Shown here: positions 12,851 through 23,684 of the stretch, in pieces
Position numbering within the stretch: position 1 is the stretch's first letter
Layout of the letters: each line of letters begins with the position of its first letter
NCBI GenBank assembly: GCA_019279435.1
Contig: JAAALK010000288.1
Span: forward strand, 76,976,255-77,040,254
From: Zizania palustris
Taxonomy: Eukaryota; Streptophyta; Magnoliopsida; Poales; Poaceae
DNA: 64,000 nt
Reading direction: 5' to 3'
Program-made: the position numbers and the translations under genes
Notes under the pieces: model-generated
What the model was told of the DNA's origin: nothing
Databases searched by the model: none
What the model saw: only the letters and a program-made list of their open reading frames with translations

Positions 12851-13346
12851 TGTTGGCGTAAAAGATTACGCTAACAGGTTTCTGTAGAAAAGAAACTAAC
12901 AAACGAAGTGTTTGCGAAGAGAACTGTTCTAAGCCTCCGAAAGGATAACAACTTAGAATAGTTCGAATGTGTGTATTGAATAACTTGTATTCGGTCCCTA
13001 TTACAGGGTGAAACGGGGGGTATTTATAGTCCCAAACATTAAGGAAAAGACCTATTTACCCCTCTATTACAACCGTCATAGTGGAAACTATTCGGTACCC
13101 TTGATAGGGGCTAAAATGGTAAAAGACTAATCTAATGATATAAAAGATAAATCTCCCATCTTAGCTGGCAATAAAGATCTCGCAGAACCTTAGTTCGAAG
13201 ATGTACTCCGAACCAATGCCTATCTTCGTACTTCAAGCTTGACTCAGGGTATCTTCGAAGATGGATGTCTGGAAACCTTTGAATCTCCTATCTGTTGTCA
13301 TGCTGTTGCGGCAATAACCCCGAAGATGAGATATTTTTCCCCAACA
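12851..13346 (-). mobile_element. 496-bp solo LTR (probably Ty1/copia-type), minus orientation
   Basis: The ends are TGTTGG...CCAACA, a perfect 6-bp inverted repeat. A perfect 5-bp target duplication CCCAA lies at 12846-12850 and 13347-13351. On the minus strand a TATA box (CTATAAATACC, near 13018-13030) lies about 320 bp from the LTR start, which sets the orientation. Removing the element plus one CCCAA restores continuity of the PIF transposase around its PMYKQK block. No internal coding region is present. Confidence 0.85.
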
Positions 13347-13593
13347 CCCAATGTACAAGCAGAAAATGATTGTTATTGCATGTATGGTCCTTCACAATTT
13401 CATTCGTGAGCATAAGGGTGTAGATGTGGACTTTGCTTGGGTTGATCGTGATCCTCATTATGTTCCTACAATACCGGAAAGATATTGTAGATATGCAGCT
13501 TTGTCCGATGGATCAACTTCAGTGGCAAATGCTCTAACTATGGATGTATTCTGTGATGAGTTAGTGACAACCATTTCTATTACTTGGAATTAG

Positions 13594-14690
13594 TATGTAC
13601 TGCTACTATACAAAAATTTATGAACTACTCGAGTAATATGAATTATTTATATTTAAAATTATAAAACATTATTATTGTAGTGTATTTACATTAGTTTATG
13701 TCAACATATAAAGCATAAAACAACTCTAGGGGCAAAACAGTACATTCCGGCTAAATTCCATCATTCTTGAATCTAGATCTACACTGCAAGCTAAACAAGT
13801 ACAACTACTCCACAGTGGAGCAACAACTCTACTTCAAATCTGGTCCTAGGTGGATTTGGTGGAGTGGAACATATTTTGGTAGAGCGGTCTAGTCCCAAAT
13901 AGACTCTAAATCTTCACATTTTATCTCTTTACGTAGAGTACTAGTTGAAAGGATAGTTTAAACTTTTTTCTTATATCTTTATAAGAGCATATCCATTGTA
14001 CTTATTATTTTTGATTTGCTATTTATAGCAATAGCAAATCTCCCTATTCAAATTGACTTGCTATTTTGTTATTTACTCCAATGTACTTGCTAAATATGAC
14101 TTACTATCAATTTATATACATGCAAAGAAAATGAAAATAATTAAATAAGCTCAACACTCAATGAAATAATAAGTTTGGTTGGTTGCTAGATGTAGCAAGT
14201 ATGAAGAGAAAAATACGAAACCCTTAAGTCAAGTAATAAGTACAGTAAATATGTTTTTTGAATTATACTTGTTATTTTAGAGAATAACAAATATGATAGC
14301 AAGTACATATCAAATTCTAAAAATTTATGATAGAGAGAATACATTTCTTCAATTACATTAACATACAGTTTAACCTGCAAATCGCAATTTATATAATCCC
14401 GTTGTTCACTTTTATAATACGTATTTTGATTTTAAATATCTTGATGATGAAAATTTTGACAGTCAATTTCTCATAGATTTCTTAAAGCATGTTAAAATAG
14501 CTCCAGATTTGAAGCTGTACCAAACAAAAACAAAGGCGTAGTATTTTGTAAATCATTAAAAAGTATTAAACAAAGTAAAAGAAGTAAAATGACAAATAAA
14601 AAGTTGGCAAAGCTTAAATGATATTTAATCTAAAGCCAAAATTTTGGATAACAAAAGATCCATCAATTCAAAATACAAGAGGAAAAAAAT
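13594..14690. other. AT-rich intergenic sequence
   Basis: It holds the unplaced right end of the PIF element, then AT-rich DNA with repeated words such as TTGCTATTT, GTACTTGCTA and AGCAAGTA (about 13985-14310) that suggest a MITE-like repeat. No gene is supported. Confidence 0.3.
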
Positions 14691-14973
14691 CACAACATAA
14701 CAAGCGAATGGTCATTGCGAGAGTAGCAAAGGGAACAGCTGCAAGAGTACCCAACTAGCCCTCATTGGCCATGCCGTCCATTAAGTTCCACTGGATGAAC
14801 AATTCAAAACACAATTACATGACCGTTTTGAACCAGAAAGGCCTTTATGAATTCTAAATGAATATCAGAATGGCACTTCCAGGTCATACATACAACTCAA
14901 AAAGGTTTATTGCGAGTCCAAAACGAACAAGGGGATTTTTCAAACTCAGAACATTCAAAACTTTGGCGGCCAT

Positions 14974-17791
14974 CTACCGCACAGGTTGCTGGTTGTAATG
15001 ACTCTTCTCTTTCTTCTTGGCTGCCGCAAGCCTAGCACTCCTTGCTGCAGCCTCTGCAGCAGCAATTTTCGCAGATGTGTCTGTCTCTTTGCCCTTCTTT
15101 TTCTTCATTGAAGCCATCTTCTTTAGGCGCTCCTTCACATCCACAGAGGTGGTATCTTCATCAGGTTCTGCACTGGCAGCCTCCTCTGCCCCATCAGCTG
15201 GTTCTTGAGTTTCTTTAGCCTCCTTTGCTTTCTTGTTTTTCTTCTTCTTGGAGGTCTTGCTCTCTGCAGCTGCTGGTAAATCTTCCTTCCTCTCTCCGTC
15301 AGCAGTTTGGTTTGAACCTTTCTTCTCAGCTGCAAGAATCCATAGCATGTTAAAAAACAAAATCCATACAAATAACCCACAGCCAGATAGAGAGGCATGC
15401 AGAGGTCAGGTATTCTGCTTGTTAAATATATACAAATGTTGCATCAACTATAATTTCAGAGCCATGAAAGAAAGAACAGTAAACAAACAGTGTATACTGC
15501 AGTATTTACAGTTGCTTTCATCTTGAGCAGCATTGTTTGAACTGCCAGAAATTCCCAACTCAGCTAACACAGCATCAAGTTCTGCCAGTTCCTTCTTTTT
15601 CAACTCCTTTTTGGACAACTGCCTCTCAGTATCTTTAGGTGGCGCAATTGGAGCTGCAGCTTTCTTCCCAGCAGGTTCAGCATTGGCATCTTCCACTTCA
15701 TTCTCAGGTTCATCCACAGCACCATCATCAACCTCATCATCGAGGTCCTCATCTTCACTCTCTACTTCCTGCAGGGCATAGAGACAAACACATATAAGAA
15801 TATTACCAATGAGGTGTAAAGACACAATGGTTGAATATGTAACACCTAGAGGTTCCCTTTAACTATTATTGTATTAACATCATTACATCAGTCAATTCTT
15901 TCATCACATTTGTTGCATGAATTATGTGCCTAACTAAAATCTAAGATTGAGAACCTAAGAGAGCTGAAGTGCTGAACTACTGAACTACTGATGCTATAAG
16001 GGAAATGGTTGGATGTTCAGCATAATTCATGTTCATGTTCCCCAGTAGCTATGCTATCTAAAATCTAACATTGAGAAATTTACACAGCATCATAGTTGTT
16101 AAGGTATTGCTTAGGTGTCACCTAAGCATCACGGTGCACAGCAGCGGTTGCCACGGCCATCGCCTCACCATATGAGAGCATGGCATCTGACTGACACCAT
16201 AATGCTCGAGGTGGACGCCTCACAGCCACCATGAACATGGAGTCATCGAGGTTTGCAACTTAATTGGTCTGTGTTTGATCGATCCCTCAGTTAATTACCT
16301 TGCTTTCAGTGGTATCAAAGCCTCACGTCTCTTGCTATATATAGATGGTTCATTACTGCTTAATTTCTGTGAGATTATGCACAACTAGTCAATAGATATA
16401 TTAGCAAAAAATGGCACTAGAGTACTCAGTCACCCATTTGCATGATACATGCATATCTAAGTTTCCTTTTTGTGAAACGGATTGAGTAATACATGCTGTT
16501 CTATTTGATGTGGATCTGAATTTGAATTCATGTTGTTCCAAAAAATAGTGCCATGTAAAATTATGTGAAGTGAGTATGATGTCGTCTCTCCACACCCTAG
16601 CCTCGCCTAAAAGGTGTTAAGGTGGTTAGGCACATCACCTTGCCTTACTGCCGTGATAACTAATAACTATGCACAGCATATTCATGTTCAGCAGGGAATT
16701 GCTCGATTATTAGCGAAAATAGTTCACTTATTTGTGGTGTCGATTCACTGTTTAAGTGCTTTAAGTAACACCATGTCAATTTATCAGGTAAGTATTCACT
16801 CTCTGAATAGAGATTAGAGAAAACATCACATCATCCAACAAAATTTTCCTATAGGTATAAATAGACCTAACAAACATACTCTTATGTCAAGTAACCAATT
16901 CTGCGGCTACACTTCCAATGTTACAGTAATCAACAGATATTACAATGTATAACAAAAGGAAATTAATAATGCAATCATAAATACACCTTGTATATTCACT
17001 CTCAATTTACCTTTTCCATATATATACATAGCATGTTTTCCAAAATTAATCATGCAGACATAAATACACCTAAGGCATTATCTTGTCTCCATTTACCATT
17101 TCTTACCGACACATACCAGTAACGTATTATCTAGTATCAGGTTATAGTTTCAATACTGCATTCTCTATTCTCAGACTACAGTTTCAATAGCTACGGATAA
17201 ATCCATATGTTCACTGAGCATGCGTTACCCCAACAACAAAACTAATCCATCAGACAACATTAGAACTACAGACTACAGAACATCCCCCTACATCAATCCA
17301 ACAATTCCTCGTCTATGTGGCAGCCAAATCTATTCGTCAACTATAATTAAACGTTTTGCAACGAAACAGTGCATTTAATCAAGCAAAGCAAGCCATGCAC
17401 AGCACAAACGAAAATGCATGCATATGAAGAAATAAACCTCCTGCAAGGCGGCGTGCACTGCATCCTCCTCCTCCTCCTCTTCGTCCTTTGTCCCGTTGTC
17501 TCCCTGCTCAGTGCCCCAGACGGGGCGCGGGGGCGCGGTGGTGGCGAAGTAGTCGTCATCGTCGTCGTCCTCGACGTCAGCCCACGACTTGGTGGTGAGC
17601 GGCGCGGGCGCCCAGAAGACCTCCTTCTGCTGCTGCTCCTCCTGGCCGACCCTCTTCCTCCCGGACGACGAGCTCGCCTTGGCCTTGTCCCCGCCCTTCT
17701 TCTTCTTCTTCAGCGTCTCGAGCGCGGCGAACACGTTGCCGGTGTTGAGCTTCACCTCATCCGCCGCTCCCCTCCTCCCTCCTCCCACCAT
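14974..17791 (-). CDS. conserved Lys/Glu-rich plant protein of unknown function
   Basis: Three coding exons on the minus strand: 17791-17438, 15768-15510 and 15329-14974, with GT/AG at both introns and phases that fit, giving 322 aa. I chose the Met at 17791 (MVGGGRRG) over an in-frame Met 14 codons upstream because the sequence from there looks like the conserved start. The N-terminus has NTGNVFAALETLKKKKK and then a WAPAPLTTKSWADVEDDDDDDYF motif. The middle is acidic (runs of Glu and Asp). Next comes a KKELKKKELAELDAVLAELG helix, then two Lys-rich segments with coiled-coil character ending at TAG 14974-14976. I recognise it as a plant-conserved protein but know no function; the charge pattern would suit a nucleolar or RNA-associated role, which is inference only. 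Confidence 0.88.
15769..17437 (-). other. first intron of the Lys/Glu-rich gene, with MITE
   Basis: A 1,669-bp AT-rich intron with GAG|GTTTAT donor (17437) and CTGCAG acceptor (15769). Apart from the 581-bp MITE at 16091-16671 I see nothing else structured in it. Confidence 0.8.
16091..16671. mobile_element. hAT-type MITE inside intron 1
   Basis: A perfect 8-bp duplication CACAGCAT flanks it (16083-16090 and 16672-16679). The termini begin CATAGTTGTTAAGG and, read inward from the right, CATAGTTATTAGTT, so the outermost 11 bp match at 10. The sub-terminal sequence has self-complementary words such as CTTAGGTGTCACCTAAG. No ORF of note. The 8-bp duplication and short inverted repeat fit the hAT superfamily. 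Confidence 0.75.
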
Positions 17792-18212
17792 AATCCCCCT
17801 CCGGTGACACGAACCCGCACGAATCCCCCCCACGGGAATCTGAATCTAGGCCTCGACCGACCGAACCCACTCCGGCCGCCGCCGATCTGCGGAGGGAGGG
17901 AGGGCGAGCGGCGATTGAACCCCTCGCTGATCGTGCAGAAGCGCGCGCGGCGGGGAGGGGGGCAGAGGCGGCGGGTAAGGCGCTGGCCTAGGGTTTTTTT
18001 TCCCGAGAAGCCGCCGCGTTGCTTTCCCTTCTCTCTCTCTCTCTCGGCTCGCGCTGCGTCTCGGTTTTGCGTATGGTGCGAGCCTGAGAGGCGAGGCGAA
18101 TGGAGGAGGAGCTCTCGGCGAATGGCGATTTATCTATCTCAAATCAATCCGGTTGCGGTAGGTGTCACGCACGCGTCGGCCGTGTGCCGCTCACCTCATA
18201 GTCGTGCACAAT
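17792..18212 (-). promoter_or_regulatory. 5' UTR and proximal upstream region of the Lys/Glu-rich gene
   Basis: GC-rich sequence upstream of the initiator with a CT-repeat (about 18030-18046 on the plus strand, so GA on the gene strand), a typical plant 5' UTR feature. I see no clear TATA box. An overlapping plus-strand open frame is a composition artefact. Confidence 0.4.
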
Positions 18213-18892
18213 TAGAGACGTCAATGGCCCCGAAACCCGATTAGGTTATGAGTTAAAATTAATCTCATGGGTATAGATTTGGAAGAAATGCTTTTCCCCA
18301 TCGGGTATGGCGGGTACGATTTTGGGAGTGCTAAACCCGAACCCGATTACACGTGAGACTATTTTATCTGATTTAATACAGCATCCAGGCTTCTAGGGGA
18401 ATTCAACTATCTACGTTGTGGGCTTGTGGCATGTCCTCCTGTTGGCCAAAGAATGATAATGAAGCCTATTACTTGTTGCTGGCTTGCTACTCTTGCTTTT
18501 GTCTTGTTGCTTAAATGATAAAACATGTACTGAGAGATATTTCTATTTACTGTTTGATCATATTTGTGATACGTGGACATGTGGCTACTAGAAGACAATA
18601 TTTGTTTTGCATGAGTATGTTGATGAAACTACAAAATATGCATGTTGGAATGTTGAATTGTGTCCATATGCTGAAATTCTAAAATGCTGAATAGTCGGTC
18701 GGGTATGGATTCCTATGGGTATTTGGTACTCGGTCGGGGATGAATTCTTATGGGTATTTGGTACTCGGTCGGGGATGGGTATGGAAAGATTTTCGTACCC
18801 AAGGTCGGGTTCGGGGATGGGGCGGGTCTATGCTCATGGGTACGGGTCTGGGGAGTTAATCCTCGGTGGGGAATTCCCCATTGACATCTCTA
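18213..18892. mobile_element. 680-bp non-autonomous hAT element
   Basis: A perfect 8-bp target duplication TGCACAAT lies at 18205-18212 and 18893-18900. The terminal inverted repeats are TAGAGACGTCAATGG and TAGAGATGTCAATGG, 14 of 15 matching. The first and last 100 bp carry many copies of GGGTA/CGGGT words in inverse orientation. No transposase is encoded. It lies about 420 bp upstream of the Lys/Glu-rich gene's start. Confidence 0.86.
18713..18778 (+). repeat. tandem repeat inside the hAT element
   Basis: A unit of about 36 bp, containing TATGGGTATTTGGTACTCGG and then TCGGGGATG, is present nearly twice in tandem. It is part of the element's GGGTA-rich sub-terminal region. Confidence 0.7.
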
Positions 18893-18900
18893 TGCACAAT

Positions 18901-19830
18901 ATTAACATGTTTCACTCGTGAGTGTTTCATTGCATTGATCTCATTGTCATGCTAGCATTAAGCTATAAAGCTCTTCGCCAGATAATTTAAGGGTTAATTT
19001 CTTCTGTATCATTACAATTTTTACGGTATGCCAATATGTCATCGGTGTGTCAATGACTAATGGGGACCATCACAGTCACCGACAGTGGCATGCATGTAAT
19101 TATTGAAAATTATAATGACATGTGAATAATTTTCCATAATTTAACTATTTGTCACTCTTTTTATGTGTCAATTAATAGACCACATGTCAGTGACTCAGCT
19201 GACTCCACATGTCAGTGACTCAGCTGACTCCACATGTCAGTGACTCGGAGTGGTAAATTTGTTGCCACTCACCTGTTAAAAGTGACAAATAATTAAATCC
19301 CCTCGCTTGCTTCCTCGTGTTGTCACAACCATTACAATAATACAATCCTCTCATCTGGCCACACTCCTCTCAATTTCCTTTGTCCTCCGCTAACATGGTA
19401 TATTGTCGTCCTCTATCCCTGACCATTATCCTACATCATCTCCATAATGTTATAGTCCTCCCATCTAGCTGTGCTATGTCGTTCTTGTAGCGATGATGTG
19501 AAGAACGTTGTGGTATGTCATCCCGTAATGATGATACAAAGAAATATGTTTACATATCTTGGAATTTTGTTAGAGGGTTATGAATGTTTTAAGGACGAAA
19601 TAATTTCGGAGGATGAAGAAACCCGGCAAAGTAAAATGGTTAATTCATTTGTTATGGTGTTTGTTTCTCAAGCGTTTAGGTATTGTTGAAGTAGTTTCTT
19701 AGATGCACATGAAAATGAAGCAAATTGTTCAAATTCAAGTATATACTTGATCTATATGTTTCTTTTCCGTCACAACACATGAATATTCTCTATTTGTAAA
19801 AATTATAAATATTGGATGTAAAGATCACTG
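18901..19830. other. intergenic sequence, no gene seen
   Basis: Mixed-composition sequence containing the 25-bp tandem repeat at 19181-19247. A 72-codon frame at 19471-19689 has no recognisable motif, and I do not call it a gene. Confidence 0.3.
19181..19247 (+). repeat. 25-bp tandem repeat, 2.7 copies
   Basis: The unit starts CACATGTCAGTGACTCAG and ends CTGACTC. Copies lie at 19181-19205, 19206-19230 and 19231-19247, exact until the last part of the third. Each copy contains the inverted pair GTCAGTGACTCAGCTGAC. Confidence 0.9.
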
Positions 19831-20200
19831 CCATATAAATGATTTTTAGTGATGTAGTTTTAGTGATAGATAAAATTAAAACACACGTCAGTAATACACT
19901 TTTAATGATGAACTATTTCACATGCGTCAGTAATGTTGTATTATTAATGACGGGTCGCAATAGGACCTGTCACTAAAGGAGGAGAACCCCCATTAGGGAC
20001 AAGTCATTGTATGATCCGTCACTATAGATCCCCTATAGTGACGGGTTATATTTTCATCTATCACTAAAGAGCATCATTAAGATGTATATTAGTTAATCAC
20101 TCATCACTGATGATTCCCTTTATAAATAGGCGAAGGCCCCGAAGTAAATCGTCTCACTTTCATTTCATTCGGCCCTAACCCTAGACTCCCACCGTACTAT
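19831..20200. mobile_element. possible CACTA-like sub-terminal region
   Basis: Dense, alternately oriented copies of a TAGTGACGGGT / ACCCGTCACTA-type word occur at 19845-20080, including the hairpin at 20016-20044. Arrays of such words are typical of sub-terminal regions of CACTA elements in grasses. No end repeat was found. A TATA-like TTTATAAATAGGCG follows at about 20119-20132. E1 inserted at 20200/44775, so any right-hand continuation would be at 44780-44899. Confidence 0.35.
20016..20044. repeat. perfect 12-bp inverted repeat (hairpin)
   Basis: Arms CCGTCACTATAG (20016-20027) and CTATAGTGACGG (20033-20044) are separated by 5 bases. Confidence 0.9.
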
Positions 20201-23200
20201 TGTAACACCCCAAATTTTCAAAAAATAAAAATATTATTTAATCCAATTTCCTGAAATTTATTATTTTGGAAATACCTTTAAATGGCCAAACCAGGAGATA
20301 AAATTTTTTATGTATGACCCAAAGGCCAATATATATTTTTGAGAATTTTTACAAATTTTTATCATCCTTGGAAGTAGCCCTATTATTTTAAACCAATTTC
20401 TGCAATTATTTTTAATCAGAAAACATTTTAAACAGTAATGGGCCTCCCCCTCCCTTTCTCTCTCTCCCGGCCGGCCCAGCCCGTTACCCTCGCCCGCCTC
20501 GGACTGACAGCCCGACCCCACCCGTCAGTGAGCCCCTCACCCTCGCGCGCGCGCTCGACACCCCGGCCCTACCTGTCGGCGCCAATCGACCCCCTCTCGC
20601 GCCCGAGCCCAACCCCACCCGTCAGCCGCCACACTCACTCGCTCGTGCCCGCTGGCATGTGGCCCCCACCTGTCGGATCCGTCTTCCCCGCGAGATCCGC
20701 CCCCAAATCCCCCCTCGCCGGCCGACGCCATAACGCGCCTCGGATCCGCTGCCCCCGACCCCCTCTCCCCGAATTGAGCCCGCCATTACTTCGCCCGATC
20801 CCCGGTGACCGTTTCCCCCTCTTCAAGTCCAGGTTCGTTGAACCCTTGCAACCAAGCTCGCCAGCATTTAAAAACGCGTTTACTCACGGCCACCGTCAAT
20901 TACGCCCCCTCTGCCCCCGCCGGTGACCCTATTTAAACCCCCCTGGTGCCCCGCATCCACCCCTCGCTCGCAATTGCGCCGGAACCGAACCAAACGCCCG
21001 TGACGCTCACTTAAACACCTCACCACCGCCTTCACTCCAGCCACCGCTCGCCGTCGCTAGAGTCCCCCTCCGTCCTCGCCGACCGCACCGCTGCGACCGC
21101 AAGGACCTCACCGACCTCGGCCACCGCTCCATCGTCAACGAACCCCGCCGGAACGCCATCGCCGACGAGGACCCAAACCTCTTCACCGCCTCCACTCGTC
21201 GCCGGCCACGCTCCGTCGACCGTTCGCCTTGCCGACGGTACCCTCGTGATCCCCGTAGTGTCCTCTTTCCGTTTTAGGCCTTAGGTACGACTGCCGTCGC
21301 TCGCCGTGGCCTCTGGCCCGCTCGCCGTCGCCGGAGAAGATGACCGGCATAGGTCGAGTACCCGTGCCGTGTCGGATTCAATCCCGACCGTGCGATCGCG
21401 ATCGAACGACGCCTGTATCACCTCGTGCACGATTTAATCCGCACCGTTGGATCTGATCGAAATGTTACGTTTTAATCTCGCGCGTTCGTTTCTATTTAAA
21501 ACCTATGTTTAATCTGAGCCGTTCATCGCGTACCGGTTCGTTGTTTTAATCTCAGCCGTCCACGTCACTTTAACTCCACCGCCTCGCCCTCGTGCGTTGG
21601 ATCTGGATCCAACGGTCCAGATTGGGCCGGACCACGCGCACAGTGCACGGGTTCACCGTGGGCATGACTCACCGTGGACCCGAGGGTATTTTGAATTTAA
21701 ATTAAATTCCAGAAATTGTTTTAAACTTGTAAAATTCATATTTGGCGAATTTTAACTCCAAAAATTATCATTTCAATTCCAGAAATTTTGTAATTTTATT
21801 CTCTACACATTAGTACAATAAAAACGGTATGTTTACTTTGAATATTTCATTCTTATTCATTAAAGTATTCAAATACCCTTATGTTAAAAATACAAACTCT
21901 ATTATTTAAATTTCAGTAAAAATTTATATTTATTCATTCCCTGTTAATATAATGCAACCATTAAGTTTTCTCTGAACCTTCCATTTTAAATTATTTAGAA
22001 AACTTAAAATGAGATTATTCACATTTAAAACCCCTTTTTACAGAGGACAACATTTCATTATAATTCATTTTAAATTATTTGTAAAATAAATTTCAGAAAC
22101 TTAACAACTTGGTTTTCATTCAATTAAACAAATTTAAACCTATGTGCTTGTTGTGTGATGTTATATTGTTTGATTGAATGTTGTATTTTATTTTATTTAT
22201 AATGGGAAGACTACGCCGCCGCCGAAGAGTCGGAATATTACCCGGAAGTTCCTCCCTCCCCATTCGCTGAACAAGGCAAGTCACCAAACCAATCTTTTGA
22301 GCATATTGAATCCATGTTTTATTAAACTATCGCTAAAACACATAGGGTATACATGCATTAGTCAAATAAAACCCTTACAATATATTTATTTAGGATCCCC
22401 CACCTTGATGTGCAACCCAAGACATGCTATCTCGCCTAACCTCCTTGTCACCATATGATTAGTATTATTAGATAGTGTCCAATGTATTGACACGATTGCT
22501 ATAGGATAAAGATGAGTCGTAGCAACATGGTTCTACTATATTATCCCCGTTATTCTTATCCTTGGAATTCTGTCGGTGATGAGTTGTGGTTGTGAGTGGA
22601 TGCATGGTGGGTTCCGGGTGCAAGCTAGGGCTTTGGTCGATAGCACCCGGGGCACTATAAGGACCGGTCTGCGGGATCCGTTGCAATACACTTCCGTACT
22701 AACCACAAGTCTAATGGGTAAGTCCTAACTAAGGTATGGAGTGTTCCAAACCGAGGCCACCATTTGGAGATGGGTCAAGCAGCACCTGCGGGTGGCTTGT
22801 ACCAATGTGGCGCAAAAGGGGGTGCGACATTAGCCGGAATACGGCCCGGCGCACCGGCGAAACCTAGAGCGGGTGGTTATCGCTTGGAGCATTTCATGCT
22901 GAGGTTTTGGCACGAGTTCCCGTGGTATGGGTCATCTCGTTACACTTTGGTGTTTGGGATGAGTGTGTGCCTTGTGGGTACAGTAGTACATCTCTGATCA
23001 GTGTCATAAATCTTTTCGAAAAGCCGAGCCCACGGTCAAGGGCGGGTTGCGTGACATCCCACAGTTAGATTACTTGTGATATGTATGTGCATGATGGTTT
23101 GACATGTAAGGAATGTTGTGCGAGGAGGTAAAACGTACTCCTTGAGTTAGATTATGTTATTGATGTTCATGTTTATTATTTCGCATGATAAAATTTGACT

Positions 23201-23587
23201 ACACTAAATGCAGTAACTGAAAATGTACTTTTCAGCACTTTTAGCAATTATCCTTGCTTTGTTATTATCTTGCATTATTACTTGCATTCGCGGTGGCTTG
23301 TTGAGTACTTTTGTACTCATACCCGTTGGACAAACACTTCAGAGGCTGCGTACTACGAGGAGGATGGTCTGGAGTAGCGACCCAGTCAAGAAAACGATCT
23401 TGAAGAAGGCGTTCGTCATGCAATTCTACTTTTATTATTGTTTTTATTAAACTCTGATGTAATAAATATGGTCTGCGTACCATGAATACTTGTCGTATGT
23501 ACGATTGTTGCATGATGAACCTCTTGTATTATTGTTTTTCTTATGAAATTCAATAATATTCCGATTTCGATAAATCGGGGCCCCACA
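20201..23587 (+). repeat. E1 5' LTR
   Basis: Starts TGTAACACCCCAAATTTTC and ends GGGGCCCCACA, 3,387 bp. The middle (about 20440-21660) is strongly GC-rich between AT-rich flanks. It has a TATA-like CCCTATTTAAACC at 20927-20939. Compared with the 3' LTR it carries an extra stretch of about 27 bp near 20460-20495 and lacks the 36-bp block found at 29170-29205. Confidence 0.92.
20927..20939 (+). promoter_or_regulatory. E1 LTR TATA-like box
   Basis: CCCTATTTAAACC. The same position in the 3' LTR (about 42115-42127) is the same, and E2's LTRs have CCCTATTTATACC at the equivalent place. Probable RNA polymerase II start region separating U3 from R. Confidence 0.6.
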
Positions 23588-23590
23588 AGA

Positions 23591-23601
23591 TGGTATCAGA
23601 G
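23591..23601 (+). other. E1 primer binding site (tRNA-iMet)
   Basis: TGGTATCAGAG lies three bases after the LTR end and matches the complement of the initiator-Met tRNA 3' end, the usual primer for this clade. Confidence 0.85.
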
Positions 23602-23684
23602 CCGACTTGACTGTAGGAAGCCAAACGGACCAGCCTAGCCATTAGTTGCAGAAAATTATTTCTCAAAAATCTACTTTATAAACT

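Larger units (their letters stand above)
7012..13593 (+). mobile_element. decayed PIF/Harbinger DNA transposon (coding part), carrying two LTR insertions
   Basis: Two adjacent plus-strand genes of the PIF/Harbinger type are recognisable: a Myb/SANT-like ORF1 (7012-7953) and a DDE transposase (8117-13593). The span is inflated by a 3,681-bp solo LTR (9051-12731) and a 496-bp solo LTR (12851-13346). Without them the coding part would be about 2.4 kb, in line with the family. I could not find the terminal inverted repeats or the expected 3-bp target duplication with confidence. A poor candidate right end lies near 13890-13915. Confidence 0.82.
8117..13593 (+). pseudogene. PIF/Harbinger DDE transposase relic, split by two LTR insertions
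   Basis: The remains are in three blocks: 8117-9050, 12732-12850 and 13347-13593. The first has the acidic N-terminus (DSDDSDDESE), the helix-turn-helix part, the GALDGIHIRV block with the first catalytic Asp, and VDAGYP with the second Asp. A good intron separates CACAAG|GTATTT (about 8850) from TTTTGTAG|GC (8940). The second block reads on into the NVIERSFEVLKMKW motif. The third holds the VLHNFIREH motif with the catalytic Glu. Frame shifts near 8263-8285, 8620 and 12835 show decay independent of the insertions. Dropping each LTR plus one target-site copy re-joins the blocks in family order. Confidence 0.88.

Noticed and set aside
17369..18244. 291-codon plus-strand frame opposite exon 1 and 5' UTR of the Lys/Glu-rich gene
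   Set aside because: Antisense shadow made of GC-rich and CTC/CTT repeats; the minus-strand gene explains the region.
20438..20926. 162-codon Pro/Arg/Ser-rich frame
   Set aside because: GC-rich part of the E1 LTR; the equivalent in the 3' LTR (41638-41907) is shorter and shifted.
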